A DNA stretch of 5,863 bases from Symbiobacteriaceae bacterium (GCA_009783675.1 WRDA01000098.1:1-5863); one strand, 5' to 3'. Positions 1 to 5,681 are shown, numbered from the stretch's first letter. Made by a program: numbers and translations. The notes: a model not told the origin generated them from the sequence alone.

Positions 1-293
1 CCGTCGCTGGCAGGCATATCCTTCAGGGGACGTTGGATGCCGTCGTAGATAGCGCATAACATGCCGGGTCCCAGGGTGACCCGCTGCGGTCCGCCGCTGG
101 ATACCACCGGTTCTCCAGGAGAAAGGCCGGTCGTAGGTTCGTAAACCTGGATGGTCGTCTCCTGCTCGTTGACCCCGATGACTTCACCGATGAGGCGCTT
201 ATGGCCCACATAGACCATCTCGAGTAAAGCGAAGTCCTTGCTCTGACGCACCCGAACCACCGGACCATTGACGGAAAAAACTTCATTTGCCAT
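1..293 (-). CDS. atpA: V/A-type ATPase catalytic subunit A, N-terminal part (cut by left edge)
   Basis: This is the catalytic, nucleotide-binding subunit of the A3B3 head of a V/A-type ATPase, facing the cytoplasm. Only 97 complete codons are visible. Translating back from the ATG at 293 gives MANEVFSVNGPVVRV, then LIGEVIGV, IQVYEPTTGLSPGEPV and VTLGPGMLCAIYDGIQRPL. These are hallmarks of the N-terminal beta-barrel of subunit A, and the LGPG...IYDGIQRPL stretch is particularly diagnostic. The P-loop and the A-specific non-homologous insertion lie outside the window, so ATPase competence cannot be judged. The start is supported by an AAGGGA ribosome-binding site at 302-307, 8 nt upstream, which overlaps the stop of the subunit E gene. 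The gap to E is 13 nt, so the two genes are almost certainly co-transcribed. The assignment is secure. Whether the enzyme makes or consumes ATP, and which ion it moves, cannot be read from this part. Confidence 0.96.
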   Translation of the reverse strand, partial: MANEVFSVNGPVVRVRQSKDFALLEMVYVGHKRLIGEVIGVNEQETTIQVYEPTTGLSPGEPVVSSGGPQRVTLGPGMLCAIYDGIQRPLKDMPASD

Positions 294-306
294 ATCTGCG
301 ATCCCT

Positions 307-921
307 TCACCAGATAATATGCAGTCCGCTCTCTTCGTAAAACCATTGCTTTTCGTTTTCCAGGCGGGTTTCCAGTCTCTCATCGAGAAGCATGTTTAGG
401 TGGGGCAGCCAAACCAAAAAGCCTCCCAGCTTGATCTCCTCATCCGCAACGAAGGTGCCTTCACTGGCTATGTATTGCCGCAGGTCTGTTTGCAGGGGAA
501 GGTCCTCCTGACGCAGATGCACCTCGGCGAGATTGCAGTCGTATCTCTTACTTATCCTGGCTGCTAAAGAGCAGAGAAAATCTCTGTAAACCTCGCTAGC
601 AACGAAGTTTGCCAGTTCCTCAGCTGTCGCGGTGAAGATCGCAGCAGCATACTCTTCGCGTTTTTTAAACAGTCGCTGCCTGAGCTGGCTGATTTTTTGG
701 CTCTGTTCCCCACCAAGGCTCTCGGTCAGATCGGCAACTCCTTCGCTAAAACCCTGCTCCCGCTCACGGTTGATTCTCTCCTGAGCTTCACTGAGCAGAT
801 GCAAGCGGCGCTGAACAGTATCCCTCTGCAGGCTGTCCTGTTGCTCCTGAGTCAGCTGCTCGATGGCTTCAGCCAAACGCGCCACATTGCCTTCGTTATG
901 CAAGGTGTCCGGCAGAATCAC
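307..921 (-). CDS. atpE: V/A-type ATPase subunit E (peripheral stalk)
   Basis: This 204-residue protein fits subunit E, which pairs with the G/H subunit to form the peripheral stalk that holds the catalytic head still against the membrane part. Residues about 15-95 are rich in Gln, Glu, Arg and Lys with heptad-like spacing, as expected for the long N-terminal helix. A globular C-terminal domain follows, ending in the family pattern GGFLVW...LLDERLETRLENEKQWF, where a Gly-Gly strand precedes an acidic turn and a final helix. Its length is normal for the family (about 190-210). The start is a GTG at 921, preceded by GAGGTGA at 926-932; no ATG lies near the N-terminus. It sits 13 nt before subunit A but is separated from subunit F by an unusually long spacer of 184 bp. 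Identity rests on pattern and on the surrounding ATPase genes. Confidence 0.9.
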   Translation of the reverse strand: MILPDTLHNEGNVARLAEAIEQLTQEQQDSLQRDTVQRRLHLLSEAQERINREREQGFSEGVADLTESLGGEQSQKISQLRQRLFKKREEYAAAIFTATAEELANFVASEVYRDFLCSLAARISKRYDCNLAEVHLRQEDLPLQTDLRQYIASEGTFVADEEIKLGGFLVWLPHLNMLLDERLETRLENEKQWFYEESGLHIIW

Positions 922-940
922 CCTCTCACCTCTTTTCCCA

Positions 941-967
941 ATTGTAACTAATCACGCGAATTGTCAA
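941..967 (-). promoter_or_regulatory. Possible internal promoter upstream of subunit E
   Basis: On the minus strand a perfect TTGACA (967-962) is followed after 15 bp by TACAAT (946-941), a 5-of-6 match to the -10 consensus. The spacer is shorter than the usual 16-18 bp. The predicted transcript start, near 934, would leave a leader of only about 13 nt that just contains the GAGGTGA ribosome-binding site of subunit E. It would give extra expression of E, A and the genes beyond. The call rests on motif match and position only. Confidence 0.4.
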
Positions 968-981
968 GCTTGTCATGCCAG

Positions 982-998
982 ATGGGGTTCCACCCCAT
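982..998 (-). repeat. Small inverted repeat, 7-bp stem, in the F-E spacer
   Basis: ATGGGGT (982-988) and ACCCCAT (992-998) are perfect reverse complements separated by 3 nt. The RNA would fold into a short GC-containing hairpin. No T-run follows on the minus strand, so it is not a standard intrinsic terminator. It lies 15 bp upstream of the candidate TTGACA box. Confidence 0.6.
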
Positions 999-1078
999 AC
1001 CCCGGTCATTTCGGCAGGCAAAGCCAGCCTTCATTCACTGTAGCTTCGCTCCAGAACCCCGCTTGCGCGTGGTTATGC

Positions 1079-1105
1079 CAGTTCGGGTGCCCAGCACCCG
1101 AACTG
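1079..1105 (-). repeat. Perfect 12-bp-stem hairpin directly after the subunit F stop codon
   Basis: CAGTTCGGGTGC (1079-1090) and GCACCCGAACTG (1094-1105) are perfect reverse complements around a 3-nt loop. The structure begins at the base immediately after the TGA of subunit F. On the minus strand it is followed by GCATAACCACG rather than a run of T, so it is not a canonical Rho-independent terminator. An mRNA-stabilising or attenuating hairpin that sets the ratio of F to E-A message is the likeliest role, or it may be part of an inserted repeat element. The structure is certain from the sequence; the role is inferred. Confidence 0.85.
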
Positions 1106-1417
1106 TCACTCAATATGAATCCCGATAGTAGCGGCAATGTAATCGACTATGTTCTGAGAGACATTCCCGCTGCCCTGGCGATCCGGGATCTCCACCAGCA
1201 GGGGTTGCTGACGTTTCAGCTTCCATTGAGTGATGCGTTCGGGTGCAAAACGAGCCAGACTCTCGTTGATGATGATGACAGCGATATCCGGATCATCACC
1301 GAGACGAGTCAGGGCCTCATCTAAAGCCGTGGCATCACGAATGACTTCTCCTTCCATACCTGCCATGCGCATACCGAGGCAGACATCGGAGAACTCACTG
1401 AGCACATAGAAGCGCAT
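1106..1417 (-). CDS. atpF: V/A-type ATPase subunit F (central-shaft regulatory subunit)
   Basis: This 103-residue protein matches subunit F, which binds subunit D in the central rotor shaft and modulates ATP hydrolysis. The N-terminus MRFYVLSEFSDVCLGMRMAG is the typical first strand and turn of its Rossmann-like fold. DPDIAVIIINESLA (about residues 42-55) is the second conserved block. The stretch LKRQQPLLVEIPDRQGSG (about 66-83) is the most diagnostic motif. The family is usually 100-110 residues, so it is complete. The ATG at 1417 starts 2 nt after the TAG stop of subunit K, with only a weak AGAAAG upstream, so translation is probably coupled to K. A strong hairpin begins right after its stop codon. 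Confidence 0.95.
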   Translation of the reverse strand: MRFYVLSEFSDVCLGMRMAGMEGEVIRDATALDEALTRLGDDPDIAVIIINESLARFAPERITQWKLKRQQPLLVEIPDRQGSGNVSQNIVDYIAATIGIHIE

Positions 1418-1419
1418 CT

Positions 1420-1860
1420 CTATGGTACTTTCTGCAGGATGAGGATGGAAACCAGCAAGCCGAAGATTGCCAATCCTTCCCCCAGCCCGACGAAGATCAT
1501 CGCTTTGCCGAAGTTGTTCTCGTTTTCGGCCAGGGCTCCGATGGCAGCCGGGGCAGCAGCAGCGACTGCTATACCTGCTCCTATCGAGCCGATCCCTGTG
1601 GCTAAAGCTGCGGAGATAAAAGCCCAGGCATTGGAGTTCGATTCGGCAGCAGTAGCTACAGTCGTCTCACTTTCACCCGCCAGAAGATAGCCACTGAGGC
1701 AGGTGACCAGGACGGAGACTACTGCCAAAGAAAAAAGGAAGAGATTGAGCATGAGGAGAAGCTTCCCGTAGCGCTGCCCTGCCTTACGGGAGATGAGGAG
1801 GGGAGAGGCGACCAGTGCTGCGACGCCTGCTGAGATGCCGAATGCCATGATGAGATCCAT
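1420..1860 (-). CDS. atpK: V/A-type ATPase subunit K (c-ring proteolipid) with N-terminal membrane extension
   Basis: This 146-residue membrane protein forms the rotating c-ring that carries ions past subunit I. Residues about 76-110 (rich in Ala and Gly) and 118-143 form the characteristic c-hairpin, joined by the cytoplasmic loop ALAENENNFGKA. The ion-binding carboxylate is most likely Glu128 in VGLGEGLAIFGLL. The N-terminal part adds two hydrophobic stretches, about 4-23 and 33-61, separated by the basic RKAGQRYGK. This part lacks Gly-rich c-hairpin character and has no acidic residue within the membrane, so it is not an obvious duplication of the hairpin. Similar-length clostridial K subunits are known from memory. 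An ET-Q sodium signature is absent beside Glu128, which favours protons but does not prove it. The ATG at 1860 has AAGGGGTG at 1868-1875, 7 nt upstream. A 291-bp repeat-rich spacer separates it from the upstream subunit I gene. Confidence 0.93.
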   Translation of the reverse strand: MDLIMAFGISAGVAALVASPLLISRKAGQRYGKLLLMLNLFLFSLAVVSVLVTCLSGYLLAGESETTVATAAESNSNAWAFISAALATGIGSIGAGIAVAAAAPAAIGALAENENNFGKAMIFVGLGEGLAIFGLLVSILILQKVP

Positions 1861-1883
1861 TTGTAAACACCCCTTGAGAGTTG

Positions 1884-1911
1884 TTAGGATTTAGGATTTG
1901 GGATTTGGGAG
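1884..1911. repeat. Four tandem 7-bp repeats (TTAGGAT/TTGGGAT)
   Basis: The series is TTAGGAT (1884-1890), TTAGGAT (1891-1897), TTGGGAT (1898-1904) and TTGGGAG (1905-1911). These are perfect seven-base steps with G/A variation at one position and a final change. Short heptamer arrays of this kind occur between genes in many bacteria and often vary in copy number between strains. It lies 8 bp from the AAGGGGTG ribosome-binding site of subunit K. Confidence 0.85.
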
Positions 1912-1912
1912 T

Positions 1913-1968
1913 GGAGGGCGACCGCTGCCGGTGGCGGAGTGGAGGGCGACCGCTGACGGTGTCAGAAG
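1913..1968. repeat. Two adjacent 28-bp direct repeats
   Basis: Copies at 1913-1940 and 1941-1968 share the first 15 bases, GGAGGGCGACCGCTG, and 23 of 28 positions by hand count. They abut the larger 84-bp repeats, whose length is exactly three times 28, although no shared sequence between the two repeat families is evident. Confidence 0.75.
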
Positions 1969-2134
1969 AAGGGAGCTCGACAGTCTGGAACGCGTCTGGT
2001 GTGGTGCGAGTTGCGAAGACAACGAAGCGGCCACCCGCAGTGACAGAGGCAGAAGGGAGCCTGACAGTCTGGAGCGCGTTTGGTGTGGTGCGAGTGGCAT
2101 AGTCCACGAAGCAGCCACCCGCGGCGACGGAGGC
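1967..2134. repeat. Two adjacent, diverged 84-bp direct repeats
   Basis: Copy 1 is 1967-2050 and copy 2 is 2051-2134. They align end to end without gaps, with about 13 mismatches in 84 bases by hand count (about 85% identity). The conserved core includes GACAGTCTGGA, TGGTGTGGTGCGAGT and GCCACCCGC. The sequence difference means the duplication is not very recent. Eighty-four is a multiple of three, so a read-through frame on the minus strand would give a 28-residue repeated peptide containing ATRTTP, but no start site supports translation. Confidence 0.88.
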
Positions 2135-2151
2135 AAGGAGAGCGGTCGTTG

Positions 2152-4092
2152 CTAGCGTTTCAGGCCTACCGGTTGGAAAGGTCTGCCTCCGCCGTCGAAG
2201 AAATGACTGAAAATCTCGTAAAACTGTAACCGTAAGACTTGAATACCGCAGATCATGCCTTCCAGAGTCAAGACAAAGATATTGCCGATGATCACTACCA
2301 GGATCCCCCACAGGCCTCCGGTGAGATTAGCCAAGATCATCACCACTGTCATCATACCAGCGTGAGACAGCACAAAGCCTCCCACCCGCAGGAAGGAGAT
2401 GGTGTTGGAGGCGAAGCCCATCAGAACTTCAAATAGTTCAAAGAATCCTTCCACGGGAGAAAAGTGTGCTGCGGTCTTTGTTGGGTGCTCATGTGCCTTC
2501 AGTAAGCGGTGATGCAGGGGTTCCCTCAGGAAGAGTACCAGCAGTGGCAGGACGAAGCAGACCATTATATACAGAGAATTAGTGTGCAGCGTCGGTCCTC
2601 CCAGGAGGAGCGACGTTGCCGCCAGGAGGACTCCTGCATAGAAGACCAGCCCTGGCAGGCCGTTCTTATGTAAAAATGCCTCGGCATATTTATGGCGTAG
2701 CAGGGAGGTGACAGTATGCATGATCATGGCCGTCAACAGGAGCAGGGCGCCCAGGGAGATAGCTACCAGCAGTATCTGGTTAATCGAACCGGGATTGAGC
2801 ACCTCCAGGGGTTTCTCCGGTAGTCCCAGGACTCCTTTGTATATAAAATCCAGAGCATTCTCGAAGCCGAAGACTGATCCATAAAGAAAGCCAAAGGCGG
2901 TGGAGAAGATACCCAGGCGTGTCAGCACAGCGCCTAGACTCGCCATGCCTCTCCTGATCATCAGCCAGCCAACCAGAGAGATTGCCAGGCCCTGACCCAC
3001 ATCGCCGAACATGATCCCGAAGAGCAGGAGGTAGCTTACTGCCAGGAAGGGTGTGGGATCGGGATCTTCATATTTCGGCAACCCGTAGAGGCGGACGAAG
3101 AACTCCATGGGGGCGATGAAGGGGTGATTCTGTAACTTGGTGGGAGGGGAGATATTGTTCAGGCTGGCGGCATCCCCTATTTCAACTGACACCCTTGGTA
3201 AACAGGCAAAGGCCTCGGCAAAGCTCCCGGCCATATCCGATGGGATGAAGCCGACAGCCAGAAAATCGTCGTTGCTGACGACCATATAGCGCCTGAGTTC
3301 GAAAGTCTCATAGAGGGAGAGCACCTGAGAATAGATATCGTCCAGGCCCTGTCCATAGCTTGGTGATCCTGGTGCGATACGCTGTTGAACTACCTCCTGA
3401 CGGGATCTTAGGTTGCTTAATTCTCGCTCCAGAGCCTGGATGGCTTCCTGAGGAGTGCCCTGCAGGTCTCCGGATACCCAGAGGCGTTCGAAGGAGAGAG
3501 TCGAGAGAATGGCATCGGTCTCATCTAAGGCATGAGGCTCATTAACCGAGAGACATAAACCCCAGGCATAGGCTCCGTCGGAGTCTAAGACTGCGAAGAT
3601 GAAAGGTTTATGCTCGTAGAAACTCAGCTTACGGTAATTGCTCTGGGTGAAGCGACCGAAACGCAGATGCAGGAAACGTGAGGCGAAGAGCTCTTCTAAG
3701 TCGATCTCCAGACTGCCCATATGTTCCAGACGATCCAGAGCGTTCTCACAGAAGGCGATGCGGCTCTGAAGATCTAAAGCCAACTGTTCGTCGAACTCGA
3801 TCTCATGCTCGAGTTTGACCAGCATCTCCTCGACAGCCTCGAGGGAGATCTGTGCGGATCCTTCGACACGTTGCAGCTCGTGGCCAACCCTTATAGCCAT
3901 GGCGGTCATCCTGGACAGGATTCCCTGATAGGGATTGCTTTCGGCGAAACGGGCAAAATGTCGGTCATTGCCGGTGATAACCGCGGTGTCCTCGGGATGG
4001 AAGCAACCCTGCCGGAAGCAAATGGTTACCGCCTGTTCGACATCTTCCAAGGCACCGAAGAGGATCACAGACTTCATCTTGACTATGGACAA
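2152..4092 (-). CDS. atpI: V/A-type ATPase subunit I (membrane stator, a-subunit homologue)
   Basis: This 646-residue protein is the membrane stator that forms the two ion half-channels against the c-ring. Residues 1 to about 340 are the cytoplasmic arm, with coiled-coil stretches near 85-125 and 212-240 that contact the peripheral stalks. The membrane half begins at TPFLAVSYLLLFGIMFGDVGQG (about 347-368), the family signature. Further membrane segments lie near 386-412, 436-462, 480-498, 506-522, 556-590 and 592-618. Arg569 in ISFLRVGGFVLSHA and Arg621 in VLRLQFYEIFSHFF match the two essential arginines known in yeast subunit a (Arg735 and Arg799). The C-terminus FFDGGGRPFQPV is also typical. 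Its length is normal (about 620-680). The start is a TTG at 4092, 9 nt after AAGGAG; an internal ATG five codons later is too far from that site. Confidence 0.97.
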   Translation of the reverse strand: MSIVKMKSVILFGALEDVEQAVTICFRQGCFHPEDTAVITGNDRHFARFAESNPYQGILSRMTAMAIRVGHELQRVEGSAQISLEAVEEMLVKLEHEIEFDEQLALDLQSRIAFCENALDRLEHMGSLEIDLEELFASRFLHLRFGRFTQSNYRKLSFYEHKPFIFAVLDSDGAYAWGLCLSVNEPHALDETDAILSTLSFERLWVSGDLQGTPQEAIQALERELSNLRSRQEVVQQRIAPGSPSYGQGLDDIYSQVLSLYETFELRRYMVVSNDDFLAVGFIPSDMAGSFAEAFACLPRVSVEIGDAASLNNISPPTKLQNHPFIAPMEFFVRLYGLPKYEDPDPTPFLAVSYLLLFGIMFGDVGQGLAISLVGWLMIRRGMASLGAVLTRLGIFSTAFGFLYGSVFGFENALDFIYKGVLGLPEKPLEVLNPGSINQILLVAISLGALLLLTAMIMHTVTSLLRHKYAEAFLHKNGLPGLVFYAGVLLAATSLLLGGPTLHTNSLYIMVCFVLPLLVLFLREPLHHRLLKAHEHPTKTAAHFSPVEGFFELFEVLMGFASNTISFLRVGGFVLSHAGMMTVVMILANLTGGLWGILVVIIGNIFVLTLEGMICGIQVLRLQFYEIFSHFFDGGGRPFQPVGLKR

Positions 4093-4101
4093 AAGAAAAC
4101 A

Positions 4102-4107
4102 CTCCTT
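4102..4107 (-). promoter_or_regulatory. Ribosome-binding site that selects the TTG start of subunit I
   Basis: AAGGAG on the minus strand overlaps the TAA stop of subunit C (4106-4108). It lies 9 nt before the TTG at 4092 and 24 nt before the first in-frame ATG. The spacing supports the TTG start and suggests reinitiation by ribosomes finishing subunit C. Confidence 0.75.
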
Positions 4108-5161
4108 AGTAAACCAGCAACACCTTCACTTGATTGATATCGAGGCGGTAATGAGCACCCTCAATTAAGGCGATAAGGTTGTTTACCTCGATATTGGTGA
4201 GCATATGCAGAGCCATGAAGGCGGAGGCTCCTTCGGTGGAGAAACGCAGTAAGCGGAGGCAATTCTGGTGATGGAGTCGCAGAGTCAGGAGGCCGAAGTA
4301 AGAGCTGCCGAGGAGAGCGGCCGACCGCAGGTCTCCCAGGCTTCGACCGAGGGAGGTACTCTGAAGGTTTTTTAAAAACTCCTCCTGGGTCTCGGTCTCC
4401 AACAGAGAACGCCATTCGCTGGGACGCAAGCGACCCTGGGGAAGATAAGCCAACAGAGCAGAGGCGCGTTCCTTTGCCAGGCTGGTAAAAGCTTTCAGGC
4501 GATAGAGAGCTCGCAGATTGTCGAGTTCCATAAACTGATGATAGAAGCGCCCCAGGTTCCGCCGCTCCTGTCGGGTCGGCAGATCGTCGATCAACTCCAT
4601 GATGCGTTCTGTCTGATTATGCCAAAGCGCTGCTTCCGCACTCAGATGATCGAGATCCTGATCCTTGCCGACCAGCCAGGGATGTAAAAGCTCATAGTAG
4701 GGGGTTTGGCGCAGGAGGACCAGCAGATCAGGGAATGTGCGTACTGCTGACAGCTGCTCTACAGCGAAGGAGAAGTAGGGGAGCAGATCGTCGGGGATAT
4801 CCGGAGAGAGATCCCTCATGTTACCGAGACGGAGCATCTGCAGAGTGCGAATGAGCAGAGTGATCTCTTTTTCGATGATCAGATAACGGTAGAAGCTGTC
4901 GGGAGCTCGATCGTAGCGCATGACACCGAGAAAGTGGTTATAAAGATCATTCCGCAGGCGGTTCTCCAGATCGAAACGGGAAAAACCCCGTTCAGGCATA
5001 CTGCGCAGGCTGGCAGCATAATGAGTGCTGCGGAGATAGGCAGCCACTTCGGTCATCGTCGTAAGGTGCATCATCTCCTGGTAGTGCTGAGCGGTCAGTA
5101 GATTACTGCTTTTGGCCAGGGACTTGGACATGATCGCCTTGCCGACATAATAAGCTGTCAT
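4106..5161 (-). CDS. atpC: V/A-type ATPase subunit C (AC39/d-type rotor adaptor)
   Basis: This 351-residue, mostly helical protein is the funnel-shaped adaptor that links the c-ring to the central D-F shaft, as known for subunit C of Thermus and subunit d of eukaryotes. It begins with the family-like pattern YYVGKAIMSKSLAKSSNLLT, where an aromatic-rich helix leads to a Leu-Leu turn. Other typical features are the YRYLIIEKEITLLIRTLQMLRLGN block (about 127-150), the FYHQFMELDNLRALYRLKA block (about 206-224) and a C-terminal domain ending ANNLIALIEGAHYRL-like, here NNLIALIEGAHYRLD. Its length is usual for the family (about 320-360). The ATG at 5161 overlaps the TGA of the upstream gene (ATGA) and has GAGGAAA at 5169-5175, 7 nt away. 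A later in-frame ATG (residue 11) lacks the conserved first helix and is less likely. Confidence 0.93.
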   Translation of the reverse strand: MTAYYVGKAIMSKSLAKSSNLLTAQHYQEMMHLTTMTEVAAYLRSTHYAASLRSMPERGFSRFDLENRLRNDLYNHFLGVMRYDRAPDSFYRYLIIEKEITLLIRTLQMLRLGNMRDLSPDIPDDLLPYFSFAVEQLSAVRTFPDLLVLLRQTPYYELLHPWLVGKDQDLDHLSAEAALWHNQTERIMELIDDLPTRQERRNLGRFYHQFMELDNLRALYRLKAFTSLAKERASALLAYLPQGRLRPSEWRSLLETETQEEFLKNLQSTSLGRSLGDLRSAALLGSSYFGLLTLRLHHQNCLRLLRFSTEGASAFMALHMLTNIEVNNLIALIEGAHYRLDINQVKVLLVY

Positions 5162-5538
5162 TTGCTGGTTTCCTCAGGTCCTTGCTCCAGGATCCGGGAG
5201 ATCAACTGAGAGACCCAATGGCCTCGACCAGCCTCAAACTGTGCCTCCAGCTCCCCGGATATAGTGGTGAAGCGTTGTTCAGCCAGCAGCAGAGCTGCGG
5301 AGTTAAGCGCCTGCAGACGCTCTTCTTCAGCAAGCAAAGCCGACTGCAGTTCCTCCCTGGCTGCTTGCTCCAGATGCATTATCTCTGCAGTTACGTTTTG
5401 CAATGCCTCTTCGGCACTACGACCCTCGTCTGCCAGTCGTTCCTGGCTGCGTTTGTCTATTTCCATCAGTGTCATGATCATTGATGCGACACGGTGAAGC
5501 TCTTCGCGTCCCTGCCCTGAGCCGGGATTTTCAGACAC
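5158..5538 (-). CDS. Probable V/A-type ATPase G/H-like peripheral-stalk subunit
   Basis: This 126-residue protein is dominated by one long predicted helix or coiled coil (about residues 13-105) rich in Glu, Ala, Gln, Leu and Arg, with no membrane segment or signal peptide. That fits the G/H subunit, which pairs with subunit E to make the peripheral stalk, and it occupies the first position of the operon, where such a subunit is often found. Sequence in this family is poorly conserved, so the call rests on composition, size (usual 100-125) and context. The start is a GTG at 5538. Upstream GGGGGGTGG (5543-5551) lies only 4 nt away and is a weak ribosome-binding site. An alternative ATG at 5481 (residue 20) would give a 107-residue product and cannot be excluded. 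Its stop overlaps the start of subunit C by 4 nt, implying coupled translation. Confidence 0.7.
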   Translation of the reverse strand: MSENPGSGQGREELHRVASMIMTLMEIDKRSQERLADEGRSAEEALQNVTAEIMHLEQAAREELQSALLAEEERLQALNSAALLLAEQRFTTISGELEAQFEAGRGHWVSQLISRILEQGPEETSK

Positions 5539-5601
5539 GAAACCACCCCCCTGAGAGAAAGGTTAAATGATACAGGAAAGAACCTCGCGGCAATGTGTGA
5601 T

Positions 5602-5624
5602 GCGAAGCGGTTTGAAAACCTCGC
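5602..5624 (-). repeat. Hairpin in the 5' leader of the ATPase operon
   Basis: On the minus strand GCGA plus GGTTT pairs with AAACC and TCGC, with a 3-nt bulge (GCT) on one side and a tight loop. The motif AACCTCGC also recurs on the plus strand at 5581-5588 and 5617-5624. The hairpin lies in the predicted leader, about 64-86 nt upstream of the first start codon. It matches no riboswitch class that I recognise. A role in transcript stability is possible. Confidence 0.5.
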
Positions 5625-5652
5625 AGAACACTACGTAAAGGCTGGTCAGCCA

Positions 5653-5681
5653 ATCTTAGCACTCCAGGGGTTAAAGGTCAA
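5653..5681 (-). promoter_or_regulatory. Main promoter of the V/A-ATPase operon
   Basis: TTGACC (5681-5676), a 17-bp spacer and TAAGAT (5658-5653) form a good SigA/sigma-70 promoter on the minus strand. The bases TGC directly before the -10 box add an extended -10 element. Transcription would start near 5646 and leave a leader of about 108 nt before the GTG of the first gene. No other site in the divergent region matches as well. Confidence 0.7.

Larger units (their letters stand above)
922..1105. other. Unusual 184-bp noncoding spacer between subunit F and subunit E genes
   Basis: No supported gene lies here. In an operon where four of the six visible junctions are 13 nt or less, this spacer stands out. 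It carries a strong hairpin directly after the F stop codon (1079-1105), a smaller 7-bp hairpin (982-998) and a possible internal promoter (941-967) just upstream of the E ribosome-binding site. The string ATGCCAG occurs at 975-981 and again at 1075-1081, exactly 100 bp apart, each time at the left side of a hairpin. This arrangement resembles a small intergenic repeat element, but the genome copy number needed to prove that is not available. Confidence 0.6.
1861..2151. other. 291-bp repeat-rich spacer between subunit I and subunit K genes
   Basis: This stretch contains no supported gene. From left to right it holds the K ribosome-binding site (1868-1875), four 7-bp repeats (1884-1911), two 28-bp repeats (1913-1968) and two adjacent 84-bp repeats (1967-2134), then 17 bp to the subunit I stop codon. 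Several reading frames on both strands happen to be open here, but none has a ribosome-binding site with a start codon, and they run into neighbouring genes in the wrong frame. I see no clear terminator or promoter. The spacer looks like a repeat element inserted into, or expanded within, the operon. Confidence 0.7.

Noticed and set aside
23..346. Minus-strand open frame of 107 codons at the left edge
   Set aside because: It overlaps the well-supported start of subunit A in another frame and shows no family features.
1079..1105. Hairpin after subunit F as a Rho-independent terminator
   Set aside because: No T-run follows the stem and the operon clearly continues into E and A.
863..1324. Plus-strand open frame of 153 codons across the F-E spacer
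   Set aside because: It is antisense to subunits E and F, lacks a ribosome-binding site and has no recognisable composition.
1861..2151. CRISPR array
   Set aside because: The repeat units abut without unique spacers of regular length, and no cas genes are present.
1784..2311. Minus-strand open frame of 175 codons spanning the I-K spacer, with a repeated ATRTTP-containing peptide
   Set aside because: It starts inside subunit I and ends inside subunit K in the wrong frame, has no ribosome-binding site, and its apparent periodicity follows from the 84-bp DNA repeats.
5563..5631. A 22-codon GTG-started upstream reading frame in the operon leader
   Set aside because: No Shine-Dalgarno sequence precedes it and its peptide has no run of regulatory codons, so a leader peptide is not supported.
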